Origin: Pseudoscleropodium purum | Taxonomy: Eukaryota > Streptophyta > Bryopsida > Hypnales > Brachytheciaceae | Direction: 5' to 3' | DNA length: 64,000 nucleotides | NCBI GenBank assembly: GCA_963969395.1 | Contig: OZ017797.1 | Coordinates: forward strand, 31,496,001 to 31,560,000 | Part shown: positions 24,771 through 38,459 of the stretch, piece by piece | Numbering within the stretch: the stretch's first letter is position 1 | Layout of the letters: each line of letters begins with the position of its first letter | The notes under the pieces: model-generated | Database searches by the model: none | Told to the model about the DNA's origin: nothing | The model's input: only the letters and a program-made list of their open reading frames with translations | Translations under genes and position numbers: made by a program

Positions 24771-27700
24771 TGGTTTAACCAAATTGATTGCCTCCATCCA
24801 TAACTAATCACATTACTTGCAAAAGTAGTTGACAAGCTTTGCAAGCAACATTTCTTATTTGGAACAACAAAGCCCGTATGCCCTCTCAACATTGAGGAAT
24901 ATCTAGAAGGAGCCAAGGGCATACATCATTACAAGAATTTTGAGGCCAAGGGAGGGCTGCTAGTTTTTTATTTTTGGCACCCTAGGGTACAATTATAGAA
25001 ATAATTTAAAAATAATTTTTTTCTAAAATTTTTAAAAAAAATAGTCAATCCAACATGATTCTGATGTAGCACCAATAGTGTCAAGTTAGATTTCAAATTT
25101 CTTTTCAAAACCCCTAATTGTATCTTGTAGTGCAAAACTAGCAGCCATTCGTAGGTCTTAGAATTTCCCTAATGAAAAATGGTTTGACAAATGCAATGTA
25201 TTGCCCAAATAAAAAACAATGTCTGTAGGTTGGGCCCTTACACTTAGAGGGCTTGACAAATAAAGCAAGGCTTGGATGAAACAAGATTGGGTCTAGTTTC
25301 ATTCACCTTCATTTGCCTTGAATTCATTCTCCTTCTCTGAACTCCCTACCTCCCCGCCACTGATTTCTTTTTTTCATTTATTGTAGACAATGCTCAAAGT
25401 GATATACAATGGAATGGTGAAGCTATCATTTACATCCACTAACTTGGATGGAATATGAAAAATATAGACAAAAATACATGTATTCATCCCAAAGTGTATA
25501 AAGTCATTTATTATAGAATAATATTGTCCCTAGAGTGCTTAGTAATTGACCAATTTCCTCTATTGAAAATAGGAAAATTTATCACTCAATATTTCCTTTC
25601 AAAAAATTATATAGCTTTTGAGCAATAAACTGCCCAAAAAATTGTAAAAACACATTCTTGTGTACCAATACTAAGTCTCTATTAAGTTATATCTATTCTT
25701 AGTCTTAGTAAGATTCTTTACCATCCATTGTATAAGTGTAATTAGGTTGTTGAAGTCCAATTTTGTGCAGTGTCAAATTTTTTAAGATATTTTTGTAAAG
25801 AATGTGAGTCATGTGGTCACTTTGTGCTTCATGATCATTGTACAAGGTTCAAAATGAATTCGTATAGGAATGTGACAAAAAGAAAAATTTGCAAAAATGA
25901 GGATTTGAAATCTAAATTCTATTCATGCTATAATTTATTTCGCCCAAAAATACTCAAAATCTATATTAATAGTCCTCTTGATGGTACTTATAGGATATAC
26001 TATAGAGCTCATAATGTGATCTAGGATCAAAAGTCCATTGTAAATCCTTTGGTCATTGCACATAGTTACAATCATGGAATTCACAAAAAAATTAACAAAA
26101 GAATGGCAAATCAAGAAATATTCTACATGTAGTTTGGTAATCATCTTTGAAAGAGAAAAAAGAAACACTATAGGTGATAAAAGTAAAATCATATAGTTTT
26201 TCATTGTAGAACCTAGGAGGGTACTATTCTTGCCATTTTTATGCTAATGTGTCTCTCTTAATTCTTTATAAGGTTTCAAATGAATGTGTTAGAAAAATAA
26301 TTGTTAAATATATATATTAGGAACATGTTGAAATGCAACAACACCCAAAAGATTTCATTGAAATAATCTATGGATGCTATTAGTATTTGGTTAGAACAAA
26401 TGAATGAAACTTTTTGTAGATAAGAATGTGACAAATGAAACCATTATATAAGTTGCATTTAATTTAAGAAATGATGAAAAAGTTGTTGCTTCTAGATAGG
26501 AAGCACCCTAGTCTACACTTTTGATTCTTATGCCTATACAAGGTTAAATTTCCTTAATATCTTCGTTGATTTAAAGTCTTGTTTCTATGAGTTTGGAAAA
26601 TAAAAATCTTGGAATTTCATTTTGTATCATTGTCTTTTGTCAATATCATTATCAAAGATCTATATTAATTGCTTTTTAAATGCAACTTAGATTTAACATG
26701 TACAATGAGAAATTAGATTCAAAGTACACAAAGTAAAAATCACATTATCAAATAGAAAGGAGATATTCGGACAAGAATCTACAATTTTAGAACTTGGTAT
26801 CACAAGTTAGAATTATTTTCTATTGCAATAGTGTCAAATTAATGCAAATGGGTACATCATATACCAATCATTCATATAACTATACAAAATCATAAAATTA
26901 GATTGTCTTATCTAGAGATGTTACCTTATGACTCATTGCTTGTCCACATAAAAGTGCATGCAACTCTAAAGTTGAGCCAAGAACTAGTGCACCAATAATA
27001 AGGTTTAAACAAGTCAAAAGTTCTTTTGCTTCTAATAGAAAGCCCAAATTATAACATGGTAATTTTTTTATTTTTGATATAGAAGGTGCAAGAATTGAAA
27101 TATACACTAATAACAAAAAAAAATTATATTATCTTCAGAGCCAAATTCAATGATACATGACACTCTCAATTTTAATCATTATTTCCCCCCTTTAAGTCTA
27201 AAACGTTGCAAAATAGTCACATATTCTACTCATATGGTGCCATATTTGAGCATGCCAAGGTAGTGATGCTAAAATGACATCCAAATGAGATTTATTAATT
27301 GTTTAATTTTCAATCCAATGGTGTCAATCTTACCATATGTAGAGCATAATTTGTATCCTAAGAAATACGACATCATTTATATGGTTCCCTATAGATGTTT
27401 AAGTGTCGACATGTACATAAATAAAGTATCTATTGGAGTTTGTTCTACTAACTATATTATATATAAACCAATTATGGCTACAAGTTCAAATTTGAAATAG
27501 ATGAAAAGATTGACTAAATTGATGTCAAAACAATTGTGACTTCAAATTATGTAACTTTAGTTGTGTAATTTCAAATCCCATTTCTTTTTGTTGCATAACC
27601 TTAGCCACAAACAAACCCTATATAAATCAATGAATAAACCATCTTTGATCTAAAGGTTGTCACTATAATTTATTATATGAAATACAAATTGTGGCACAAT

Positions 27701-28238
27701 TTCATTCCTCATTTTTTCATTGATACATTTTTTCATCCATTTATTATTACCAAATTGTAATAATATCCCCACAACTTCTCAATAAAACAATCCATAAAAC
27801 ATTACATGTTTATGAAACCAATTTAGGTATCCTTGCCTTGCATTGAGATTCGTTCTAATACCTTTTATTTATAGACTATGTACGAAAGACACCATGTCAT
27901 TAATTGCACATAGGAAGAATATTACAACATTTTTTGAGTTTCATCACAAAACAATAGGTAAGTGCATTGATATTTCCTACATGTTTGTTGAATCAAAATC
28001 CTAAAATCCATCATTAACCTTAGAATGCTAGGCTAATTACCATGGAAATCACCTTTTTTGGAATCATGTGAATCATTTGCTTGGAAAATCCCAAGAATAC
28101 TCATTAGAGGTCAAACTATTGTACAAAACCTCCCCTTTTTCACACCAAATTCAAGGATGGACATCTATACTTTTGCCTTAGATAGAAAGATTCTTTGTCA
28201 TCCATCAGACTCTTAGTGTCCCCAACAATGTCATAGGA

Positions 28239-29209
28239 TTAACTTCTAAATGCCCAAACTACATTTTTGGCAACATAGCAATTTTGGGCAGCTCACTACA
28301 AATAGAGTTTTAATTTTTTTTCTTTGAAATTTTAACACAGCATGTGCCCAAGGAGTGGATTTAAGGCCCAACAATTTTCATAACTTTTGACTACATAATA
28401 AGAAAATTATTGTATGATATGTGTTTTCATTACACATCATGCCATTAGGGCAACACAAAAAACTTAAAATTTGAAACTGGTTTTCTAGATTTATATATAC
28501 CAATCTTAATTTTAAAGAATTTTTTTTTCTCTAGATTTAATTTTTTTGAAATTGGTTCTCTAGATTTATATATATCTGGAAAGATTTGAATCATTCCATT
28601 TTGATCAATGAGTCAAAAGTTATGAGGAGTTTTAGTTTGCAAGAGTTTTGAGGTTGTTATTGGATCTCTACTTTAAGACAAACTTCGAAATCCTTTATTT
28701 AACTCAATTTTCAATATTTTTGGAAAAAAATAAAAACAATAAATGAAGATGGTTTATTACAACATTACAACCATTGGGATCGGCATTTTTTAATTCCATA
28801 AATAAATTGCTAACAATTTAATATTTTGAATCATTCTCTCTTTCGTTCTACTTACTATTTTTTTTTCCTATATGTTGTATAATTCCAAATGATTTAAAAA
28901 ATTTCAAGCATATAGCCTACTTGACTTGAAGAACAAATTTAAAAAATAACCACCATTTTGAACAATTTTTCATACAAATGTGATCTTATAATGAAGTGCA
29001 GCTGCCTAAATTTTTGGAGGGCCAAAATAAAGATTTTGGTCACTTCAAAGGCTAATATTTTGTACACATCTTTTCAAAATAGCATACTATAAGATTGTAC
29101 AATTACATGTGTTCAAAAATGTTTTTTTCAAAAAATTGGTACTTGTACTAGAAATGGTAGTTTTGGAGTGGTTTTGGTGAATATCTAGTCAAATTCATTT
29201 AGGGGTTAA
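28239..29209 (+). mobile_element. TTAA-flanked inverted-repeat element, copy A (971 bp)
   Basis: Left end TTAA-CTTCTAAATGCCC, right end ATTTAGGGG-TTAA. The interior shares long ordered similarity with copies B, C1 and C2: 'actacatttttggcaacatag', 'gaatcattccattttgatcaatga', 'aactcaattttcaat', 'ccattgggat', 'tatgttgta.aattccaaatgattt', 'gaaatgg.agtttt'. No open frame of note, so non-autonomous. Orientation of this copy is taken as plus. Confidence 0.7.
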
Positions 29210-32029
29210 TTAGTTTTTTTTTGCAAGTATCAAATGTAGCAACAAAACCATAAAGAAAGCATGATCATAAGGCTCTATCCACCCCATCCAAACCCTAACC
29301 ATATTGTGCGGTGTGAATAAATGTGGCTATCGATAGGATTTGGGAACTCAAATTCAAGGTCACTTTACAATACGGTTGTCCAAATCGAGAGGCTATGGGA
29401 TTGAGTGGCCAAACTTTGTTGAGAGTCTAAAAAAATGAGCACTAAATGGGCAAATTTGATGGCCTCTCAATTATAGTTTAGTTGACCCAAACTTCCTTTA
29501 AGTGTCCGTCACCATGTAGGTATTTTTCTGTTGTGTAGGCACTTTTTGGAAGGTAATGACCTTTGAGTTGTGCCTTTTAGTATGAAGGGTCAAGAAGCTA
29601 AACTCTTGGTTTCTTGAAATGTAATTAAAATGTGATTGGTAAAAACCCACAACCTCTTACCATAGGATACTAAATCCAATCCAACTCACAAAGTGGGCTC
29701 AACATGGTAATTTTGGGATTCATTAGAGGTAAAAGTAAGAAAAATCCTATTCTAAGCAGTGTCTAGGGTATGTTTTAGACCCCTACCTAGTTAATTTGGG
29801 ATCACGGATTGTAAATATGAATTCAGAATATGCAAAATGTTAAAATTGTACAAAATAAAAAAATTCAATGTTTTCCCTAGGGATAAAAAGTCCTATGTTT
29901 TCATCCTTTGTAGGATAGATTTAGGGTCTCGTCTCTCAACCTTTGACCATAGAGTGAAGTGGCCCCCTTACAATGTGAGAGTCAATGCCATAATCTTTGC
30001 CATAGTCAAATTGATTATGGCATGCTTGATTGAAATTGCCTAAGAAAATCAACACTCTCTCCAACGTTCTCTACGAAGCAACTGAAGTTTTCTGTGGGAA
30101 CACCAATTTTGTAAGTTATGAATCAAAGCAAGTTATGGGATTACTTTAGTAAAGTGCATGGTGTCTTGATAAGGCTTTAAGGATAAAATTTTGCCTTTTT
30201 TTCCCTAAAGTTAGGCAAAACCACTAAAAAATGTAATCATTACTATATATGCATATCCAAAATCAATATCTACAGTTGTTGAATAAACAAATCTAGAACA
30301 TCTACCAAAAAAAGACTTTGACAATCCGTAAATTTTTTGCATATGGGATCCAAATGTTGCATTCTTTGGTGCTTTGAAACCTTTGGTCACTTGTAAACAA
30401 GAAAATCGATAAAAAAATTTTGGTCCCACTGTCTCAAATGTTAGATATGCCAAAAAAATTGATGGAATTATTGGCAAAATGCATCCTAAGTGGTTTAATA
30501 GGTAGCCTATATATATATCACTAAACTTACCTTGGATGAACACCCTTGAAGCATAAAATATCTCAACTTTCAAAAATTGCTTAAAAAAACTCTTCATGTC
30601 TTATTGGTTGGTTTTGAAAAGTTATTGTAGTTTTCATGTGCCATGGACTGAAGTTTTCATTCAAAGCTCATATACTTGCATTTCGATGCTCACATACTAG
30701 CATCATTGCATATACGATCCATTAGTTATTTACAATAGTTACATGTCATTCATAGTGCAAAGTAACATTTAGGTGATGAATATGAGAATCCAATTTCTAA
30801 ATCTTTTGCTATATGTGAAGGGTGTCTAATAGTATTCCATTGAAAGAAGATTTGCTTCACAACATAATAGAATTGAGATGTAAGATAACTACATCTAAAA
30901 GTGATCAAATGAGCATCTTGGCACCATTCCTATTATTGATTTATCTAAGCTATGGAGTGAAAGTATGGTTCTAAAGGTCCCTTAAGGTCACTCGATGCCC
31001 ATGTAGGTATTTAAAACCATGCATTATATTGTAGCTATAAGCTCAATACCTTCTTTCTACCAAATTTGATCGCATAATGTATCTTATGGTGTAAAATAAA
31101 TTTCTATGATATTCAATATTTAGAAGTAGAATTATAATATGATAACCTCCAACTTCAAATTGCAATAGAATATTTAATCTTTAAAAAAGTTCAAAGATTT
31201 CAAATGGAATTGAAATAAAATTGGGAAGCTTTGTGTGATAGTTTTAATCCAAAAAAACAACTTCATTTTGAATGTCATATGTGATTCAAATGATGTGGAT
31301 ATCCCATTCATAGAGTTGTAAATTTTTTTTTAATGAAAATTATTTTTTTTCAATTTGGGAAAAAATATAATCCTATTATATATTTTTATGTTAGAAATAA
31401 GTACTGAATAGCATTGTCATTCATATATAGATAAAGATAGATATATAGATCCTAAAAAAACTAGCCAATGACCACTTTTTCAAGCTTCGAAGTTCTTCTC
31501 TCTAAAGGCTTTGATTTTGCTTGTACAATACATGAGATTGAAATTTTCATATTTATTTTTTAGAGATGTAATTGAATGTCTTTTATAATTTGTGAAAATT
31601 TTAGATTCTATTTTAAAAATTAAAAATTATCATAAATTTTTGAATAAAAAGTGAAAAAAAAGGTTAGTACATGCAAAATATGCGTAAAGAATCTAAAATT
31701 TCTTCATAGATGTATATTTTGGTTTTCAATATAGTGGTACAAATCAATATATTGAACTAGCATTAAAAGATTTTTAGCCCCCTTAGAGGGCTATAGATTC
31801 CCTAGGCTGCTAGTGTCAGGGGAGCAACCTTGCAGCAATCTATAACTATTGCTTGACATGGCATGGCGACTACCATGTCACCAAAAATAATTTCATTTTT
31901 TTTTTTTTTTTTACATTTTCAATTTTTTTCTTTAAGAAAACAAAATCTGATAACAGCTCTGTTTCCGATGTGCCAAGGGAACAACATTGAGGGAACAAGC
32001 TTGAAATGACCTTTCAACCTCCCAAATCT

Positions 32030-32365
32030 CTTCTAATGTGTCTTCACCAAAAACACTCCAAAACTGCCATTTCTAGTGCAAGTACCAAATTTTATGAAAA
32101 AAAAAGCATTTTTGGATATTGTAACCATATGATCTTGTAGTGATTTGGTTTGAAAACGTATCAAATTTTTTTTCAAAAATTTCCACCATACACAGATTTC
32201 AAGACATAAGCATTTGAAGTGACAAGAATCCTTTTTTTGGCCCTGCAAAAAATTGTACAATTGCACTTCACAAAATTACATTTGTATGAAAAAATGTCCA
32301 AAATGGTGGTGCTTCTTTGGATTCATTCTCTAAGGCAAGTTGGCTATATGCTTGAAATACTATTG
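32030..32365 (-). mobile_element. Truncated copy of the TTAA element family
   Basis: Holds the right-hand part of the family in reverse orientation: 'aaaactgccatttctagt', 'catatgatcttgtagtg', 'caagacataagcattt', 'caaaatggtggtgcttctt' and 'caagttggctatatgcttgaaat'. After that the similarity stops. No TTAA terminus with its C-rich repeat is seen at either side. Confidence 0.6.
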
Positions 32366-32419
32366 ATTGTGGCAACTACACAAAGCATACTCTAAAAAAA
32401 TGAGTCTATTTGAGCTACA

Positions 32420-32670
32420 TAAAGTTAGGTCAGTAGTGGTCAAAACCAATGTGTTGAATAAATGATGATGATGGAGTGAATAGTGACTGCAAAAGGAACT
32501 TTCACTTTTCAAGTGTAAATTCATCACAAGAAGTAACTTTTTTTTAGGCCTTCATGTTGCATGTGACCATGTTAGAAAATATTAGGATTACTACACATGA
32601 GTAAGATCACCATTATGAATATGCTTTTTGTTGGTTTTAGAGTAGTCTAAAGAGTCTTTAGGGCCAATTA
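32420..32670 (-). repeat. Dispersed repeat family 2, copy b (inverted)
   Basis: Reverse complement of blocks in 24400-24770 and 59080-59430: 'gatgatggagtgaatagtgactgcaa', 'aattcatcacaagaagta', 'catgttagaaaatatt', 'gagtaagatcaccattatgaat', 'gtctaaagagtcttt'. It directly follows the truncated TTAA element. Confidence 0.6.
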
Positions 32671-34829
32671 GACACCACACTTCAAAAATTCATAACAAAT
32701 TCCTACTTTGTCAAAACAATGAAGTTTCAATGGCTCTCACTTCCCATTTCTCACATTTATCTTTCCTATGTGAAATTTTTTTTTTTTTTTTAATTTCAAA
32801 CAATGCCAACAGGGCAAATGGCAGTCCTTCTCACTGCCTGGTTTATTGCCACCTTCAAATTATTGCTCTCAATCCTCTCATGTCCTTCTGAAGTCACTCA
32901 ATGAGACATTGAGCACAGGATCCCAAAACCGCCTCACTCGTTTGTCTTTTCATTAATTTTTTTATTTTGGGAAGGGCATAATTGTGATCTTCATGGAGTG
33001 ACTATTAGAGTGTTGTATGCTTTGTGTCATTGCCACAATCATTAGTATTTCAGGTACAAGTAAAGTACTAGCAAACAAACAAATTTTAACCCATGAAGGA
33101 GGCAGAGCCTATGATCAATGCAGGGACCAAAATGCTCTGATTATTTGGGACAAACCAATAGGTGCATTCTTTTGTTTCTACAATGAATAATGAAGTCATC
33201 CATTGAATAGTTCTAGTTCTCAACATCCTTGAAGGGTTAAAAATAGAAGCAAAATAAAGGCAAAAGTATATATTGACAAATATAAAGTAAAAGTATCAAT
33301 GTAAATATGTCACAATGACTCAAGTGTTCTATAGCTCATTAGCCTATTCCGATAATGGCTTGATGACTCTCTACACCTAATTTTTATTTATTTCAAGTGC
33401 AATAAAAAATTCAAAATTTCAGATTTCTCGTTATGTCATGTGATGTGTGATGAAACTCCCTTTGTATACCCTCCTCTTTTCAAGGACTTTTTGTTAATAT
33501 CAAGTACACATTAAAATAGCAGCTTAGGAGATCCCAATGTACATCACAAAACAATATATACAAACAAATTATTTATTTTAATAGTATAGATGAAGCTATT
33601 TAAATCTATAGACATGGATAAAATAAACCAAATTTGCACACAAAATGAAACCACAAAAACAACTTGTGTACTAATGCTACATTAGTACTTGATTAGCATG
33701 GAAAGAAAGATTAGTGATTTTGCTACATTAGGACTTGATTGTTCTTTTTCTATTGACAATTATGCTCAACCTATAAATTTTAATTATAGAATTTTAAAAT
33801 CTGAAAATTTTAGATATAAAAAAAATTTTAATCTTCAACATTTTAAAATTTTGTATTTGGAAAAATTCTAAATTTGAAAAAATACGATTGATAAATCAAT
33901 AATTCCTCAAGATTCAAAGTCCTAAAATGTTTTTTTTTAGCATTTGTAGGAAACTGTTGTGATGTAAATTTTATTAATAAATAAATTAAAAAAATTTTAA
34001 GATAAAGAAATATATGATCTTTGGGAAAGTTTTATTTTTAATTTATTTAGTTACATGGAATTAGTTACATGGCATCCTAAGCACAAAATGCTCAAGAACA
34101 ATTTTATGAACAAAGAATGATTAACTCTAACCCTGTAATAAAATTGGCTTACATGAAGAGGTTCATTTAAGATCCCATAATTAACTCTAAAAAGTTAGGA
34201 CAAGTAACTTTTAAAGATACATACCTTAATGAAAATGAAGACTCTTTTTCAACAATGTTAGTATGTGAGTATGAAAATGCAAGCATGTGAGCCTTAAGCA
34301 TATGTTTAAGTAGATATCCTACAACCATTGACGGTGCTTACAATATAAGCATTTGTAATATAGGTATTTATTTTATAATTACACTATAATCATGGAAAAT
34401 TTCTTTAATATAGACACCTAAAATATAAGTGTATAGTCTTCTAGATAAGCTCATGGGTTCACATAATAGCACCCCAAGTAGTAAATGTGGTGAATGATGT
34501 AAGGTGTATTTGGAAATTTCATGGATAATTGTTATTGGAGACTATGATAGTAAGAGTTGGTAGTGTTTGGTAGTTTTTGGTAGTTTTCTAGTATGAATTT
34601 GAATATAGTAAAATGTAAATTATATATTTTATTGTAATGTTGTTGATGTTAGTGAGAGTGGTGGTTGTGGTGGCTTTTAAAAGTTTTAGTTGTTGATGGA
34701 TTGTAGTAAAGGAAGGCATATGTGTCACTTTTCTTAGCCCATTTGTTAGAACTAAAAAAGTTTGTGTATTTGATCTTTTTTTTTTCTTGGCTCATTTGAT
34801 AGAACTAAAAGTGTTATATTTGTTTTGTT

Positions 34830-35621
34830 TTAACTCCTAAAGGTTAGAGACTATGTAGATGGAAAGATATTAGCATTTGAATTGACAAAAATCTTTTTGT
34901 TGGCCTTGCAAAAAAATGGGGCACTTGCTCCTCACAAGGTCACATTTGTACGAAAAATGTCGAAAATGGTAGTAACTCTTTAGATTCATATTTCAAGGCA
35001 AGTTGGCTACATGTATGGAAATTTTTAGATCATTTGAACTTGCACAACATATAACAAAAAAATAGTAAGTAGAAAAAAGTAGAGAATGATTCAAAACACT
35101 AAATTGTTAAGAATTTAATTATAAAATTGAAAAATGCCAATCCCAATGGTTGTAATGTATTAATGAACAATCTACAACTATAAATTTTTTATTTTTTTCA
35201 AAAAATATTAAAAATTGAGTTAAATAAAGGAATCCAAAGTTTATTTTAGAGTAGGCAATCCATACCTACCTGCAAACTAGAACACCTCATAACTTTCATT
35301 TCATAAATCAAAATGAAATGATTCAAAGATTTACATATATATAAAAATTTAGAAAAATAATTTCAAATTTTTTATTTTAAAAAAAAGTGATTTTTATTGA
35401 ATTTTCTAGGCTACCCACCGAGCATTGAAAATTACATATCATGCAATAATCTTTGAACCATGTAGTCAAAAGTTATGAAAATTGTTGGGCCTTAAAGCTA
35501 CTCTTTGAGCACATGTTTTGTGAAACTATCAAAGAAAAAAAAAGAAAAATTTCATTTGTAGTGGGATGCCCCAAATCACTATGTTGTCAAAAAATGTAGG
35601 TTTGGTCCTTTAGGGGGTTAA
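34830..35621 (-). mobile_element. TTAA-flanked inverted-repeat element, copy B (792 bp)
   Basis: Left end TTAA-CTCCTAAAGG, right end CCTTTAGGGGG-TTAA. Read on the minus strand it follows copy A: 'aggcccaaca' (from ttgggcctt), 'gattcaaag', 'ccattttgatttatgaaa' variants and the '…tacttactatttttttgttatatgttg' block. No coding capacity. Confidence 0.7.
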
Positions 35622-36805
35622 GCTAATGGAGTCTTGAGAAAATCTTTTGTTGCAAATATTAAGTGAACTCAAAGAATTGTATTTTGGAGTTTTATATTTT
35701 TAATCAACACTATTTAATAGCAATTGAGCATACTTACTAATATAAAATATAATTTTTCTTAATGGAATCATATTGTCTTGTTGTATCATTAACTTCTAAG
35801 TTTTAAGTTTATTTTTTGATCCCAAAGTAGGTGTTGTATTTTGGATAGTGATAATAGTATAGGTGCACATGTTTTAGAGTAAGAATAATGCAGGGTGAAA
35901 GAGTGTAAGGTAGGAGGTTCTAAAAATCCACAATTTCTAAAAGCATCCACCTCCTCAAATGTACACTGCACGTACATGTTGCTTTGTGTAACCTTCAGCC
36001 ATATACAAACAATGCACATTTTAGGAGGTGGACGCTATTAGAACCCTTTGCCACTTCAGCTTCAAAAATTCGTAATCAATTCCAAAATGCTCCAAAAAAT
36101 ATGAAACGACTTGGGTTAGATGCCAATTCTATTTGTCTATCAAGGAAAATCCAGTGAAAAAATATTTGAAGAAGATTCACCTCCCCCCAAATCAGTTTGA
36201 GCTCGTAGATGGTCAGTTTATGGACCTTCTACCTTATCCATCAACCTCGGCATGATAAAAAAAAAAAAAAAAACAGCATTTCAAAATTTACAACTTGGGT
36301 ACATAATAGAAACTCGAAAGCATCCCATTCATCATTCATTTTGTACTACAAAGTACTATTTATCACTATCCTATCCAGTAGGTGGGGTTCCAGTCAGTCA
36401 TAAGATGATAAGTCATTTGATAATTATTTTTTTCTCACCCAATCATTCACGCTCCCTTTCGCCTTTTTCAGTGCATCATTCATATGTGATGTGGGTGTTC
36501 CTTTGAATTGGAACTGACTACTCCTGTGCCAGCAAAGAAAGGCACATGTTCTGCAGCTTCTTGCTACTGTACCTAGTTACTATTATTATTAGAGTCATCA
36601 AATTTTCATTGATTCTCTTGCACCAAAGAATGCAGCATTTGGATATTGTATGCAAAAGTTAGGAAGAGTTAAAGTTTTTTCTGGTAGAAGTTCTGAAATT
36701 GTTTCTTCCACATACGGACATATTGATTGTAGTCAGATGTACATTACAGTACTTAGAGAGTGATGATGGTGGTTTTGGATCAGTGGCACGTTAGAGGTGT
36801 CTACC

Positions 36806-37739
36806 TTAACCCCTAAATTCCCATTGTCCCCTCTGGGGACAAATCAGATTTGGGGCAGGTTCTTGTGATCTCAATTTTTGGTGAGTTGTTTTGAAACTTT
36901 CCTGTAAAATAGAAAAAACTGATTATCTACATGGGAATATAATTTGTATTTCAATTGGTGCTCGGGAGCAAAAGTTATATCACAAAAAGCCTGAAACTGA
37001 ACTCAAAGTAGGCAACACAAAAAAAATTGCAAAAAATCAAAATAAATTTTAAATTTTTTTCCCCTGAAATGTTTTATTCTTGTCTACATGTGAAGCTTTG
37101 ATTCGTTCTATTTGGACTAATAATGAGAAAGTTATAGACAATTTTGTTTTTTGGGCAATTTTAGCATCTTCTTGAAAAAATAACTTATAGGGTTCATTTC
37201 ATAATGCAATTTTCACAATTTTTTACAATTTTTTTTACAATGTTGTATTTGATTGCTAAAACAATCTCACCATTGGGATTATTGTCTTTCAATCCCATCT
37301 TGGAGTTATTAACAATTTAGTTTTTTTTTTCAATCTTGAACCTACTTCTACTTAGCATTTTTTTAAAGAATGAAAATCAAGTGTGTTTTTTAAAAATTTT
37401 TTTCCCTAAACTTTCAACTCAATTCTTTAATATAAAAAATTTTAGATTCAAAGTCAGTAGTGCAAAAAAAATTCACAATTGGCGGTCAAAGTCATTTGAA
37501 ATTGCATGCCAATGTTCAAAAAAACTTTTTTTTTCAACTTTGAATGCTAATATCTTCTAATCTATACGATCAAACTTCGTGAAATTTTTACCATGTGAGA
37601 AAAGACAAGTAAAGTACAAGATCCTATGGTTAGATTCTAAAAAAATGATTTTTTTTGGTATTCTTGGATGAACGCAGCAAAAACAACAATTTTGAGTGGT
37701 TTTTGATAGAAAAATGGCCTTGGGAATTTAGGGGTTAAA
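36806..37739 (+). mobile_element. TTAA-flanked inverted-repeat element, copy D (934 bp)
   Basis: This copy has the best-kept ends. Left TTAA-CCCCTAAATTCCCA and right TGGGAATTTAGGGG-TTAA are perfect reverse complements over TTAACCCCTAAATTCCCA apart from one base at the inner edge. The interior is more diverged from A and C but keeps 'accattgggatta', 'gctaatatctt' and 'caagatcctatggtta' in the same order. Non-coding. Confidence 0.75.
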
Positions 37740-37803
37740 AAGAAACTTGGATCTCATCACTCACTCACACATGTCATAAGCCAATCTTGAGAGAAACACA
37801 ACT

Positions 37804-38459
37804 TATGGTAGAATCACCCACTATTGACCACTTAAGCGATTTGCACATATTCTGAAGTAGTAGAAAGCAATATAAATTTCTTGACATTTAGGAAGATTGT
37901 AATCATGGGGATTGCCAAAAAATTTGTGATTTTATTCTTTGAATTCAAATTCATATAAATTTTGGAAGTGGACATGTGGTCCAAACTTATAGTCAATATG
38001 TAGAAGTTTTCCAATTATGATCATTCAAGAACTTCTTTCTACTCACTATTTTGGAACATGTGTCATGCCTTGATTAGTCTTAACTTTGAAAAAGATAAAA
38101 GACACATTCAAAGCTTTAGATGAACATTTATTCCATCCTTGGTTGGAAATAGTACACCCTACAAGTTGGAGATGGGTTTGTAGTTGACAATAGATACCAC
38201 ATTTAACTACTTTTAGACTTTTAAAAGTCCAGAATTAATAATAGTGACCACAAGGAAAAAAAATGTTCATTAGGAGATAAGCCTAAATATTGGGAGATTA
38301 GTACAAAACATTCGGAGATCTATACAAACGTCAGGAGATCTATACAATCAATGGAAGATCTCCCGATGTTTTTTTTCAAGAGATTTATTGATGTATAGTC
38401 CATAATTCATTGAATATTCCAAAAGTAGTTAAATGTGGCATATGAGTGATTCTACCATA
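37804..38459. mobile_element. Candidate 656-bp inverted-repeat element
   Basis: Left tatggtagaatcaccca and right, reverse complemented, tatggtagaatcactca match at 16 of 17. A second inverted pair, 'ccacatttaactactttta' near 38198 and 'aaaagtagttaaatgtgg' near 38421, lies inside, so the structure may be nested. No target duplication is obvious. Confidence 0.4.

Noticed and set aside
26790..26830. LTR-retrotransposon primer-binding site (ttggtatcacaag)
   Set aside because: Only about nine bases match the usual initiator-tRNA complement, and no paired LTRs were found around it.
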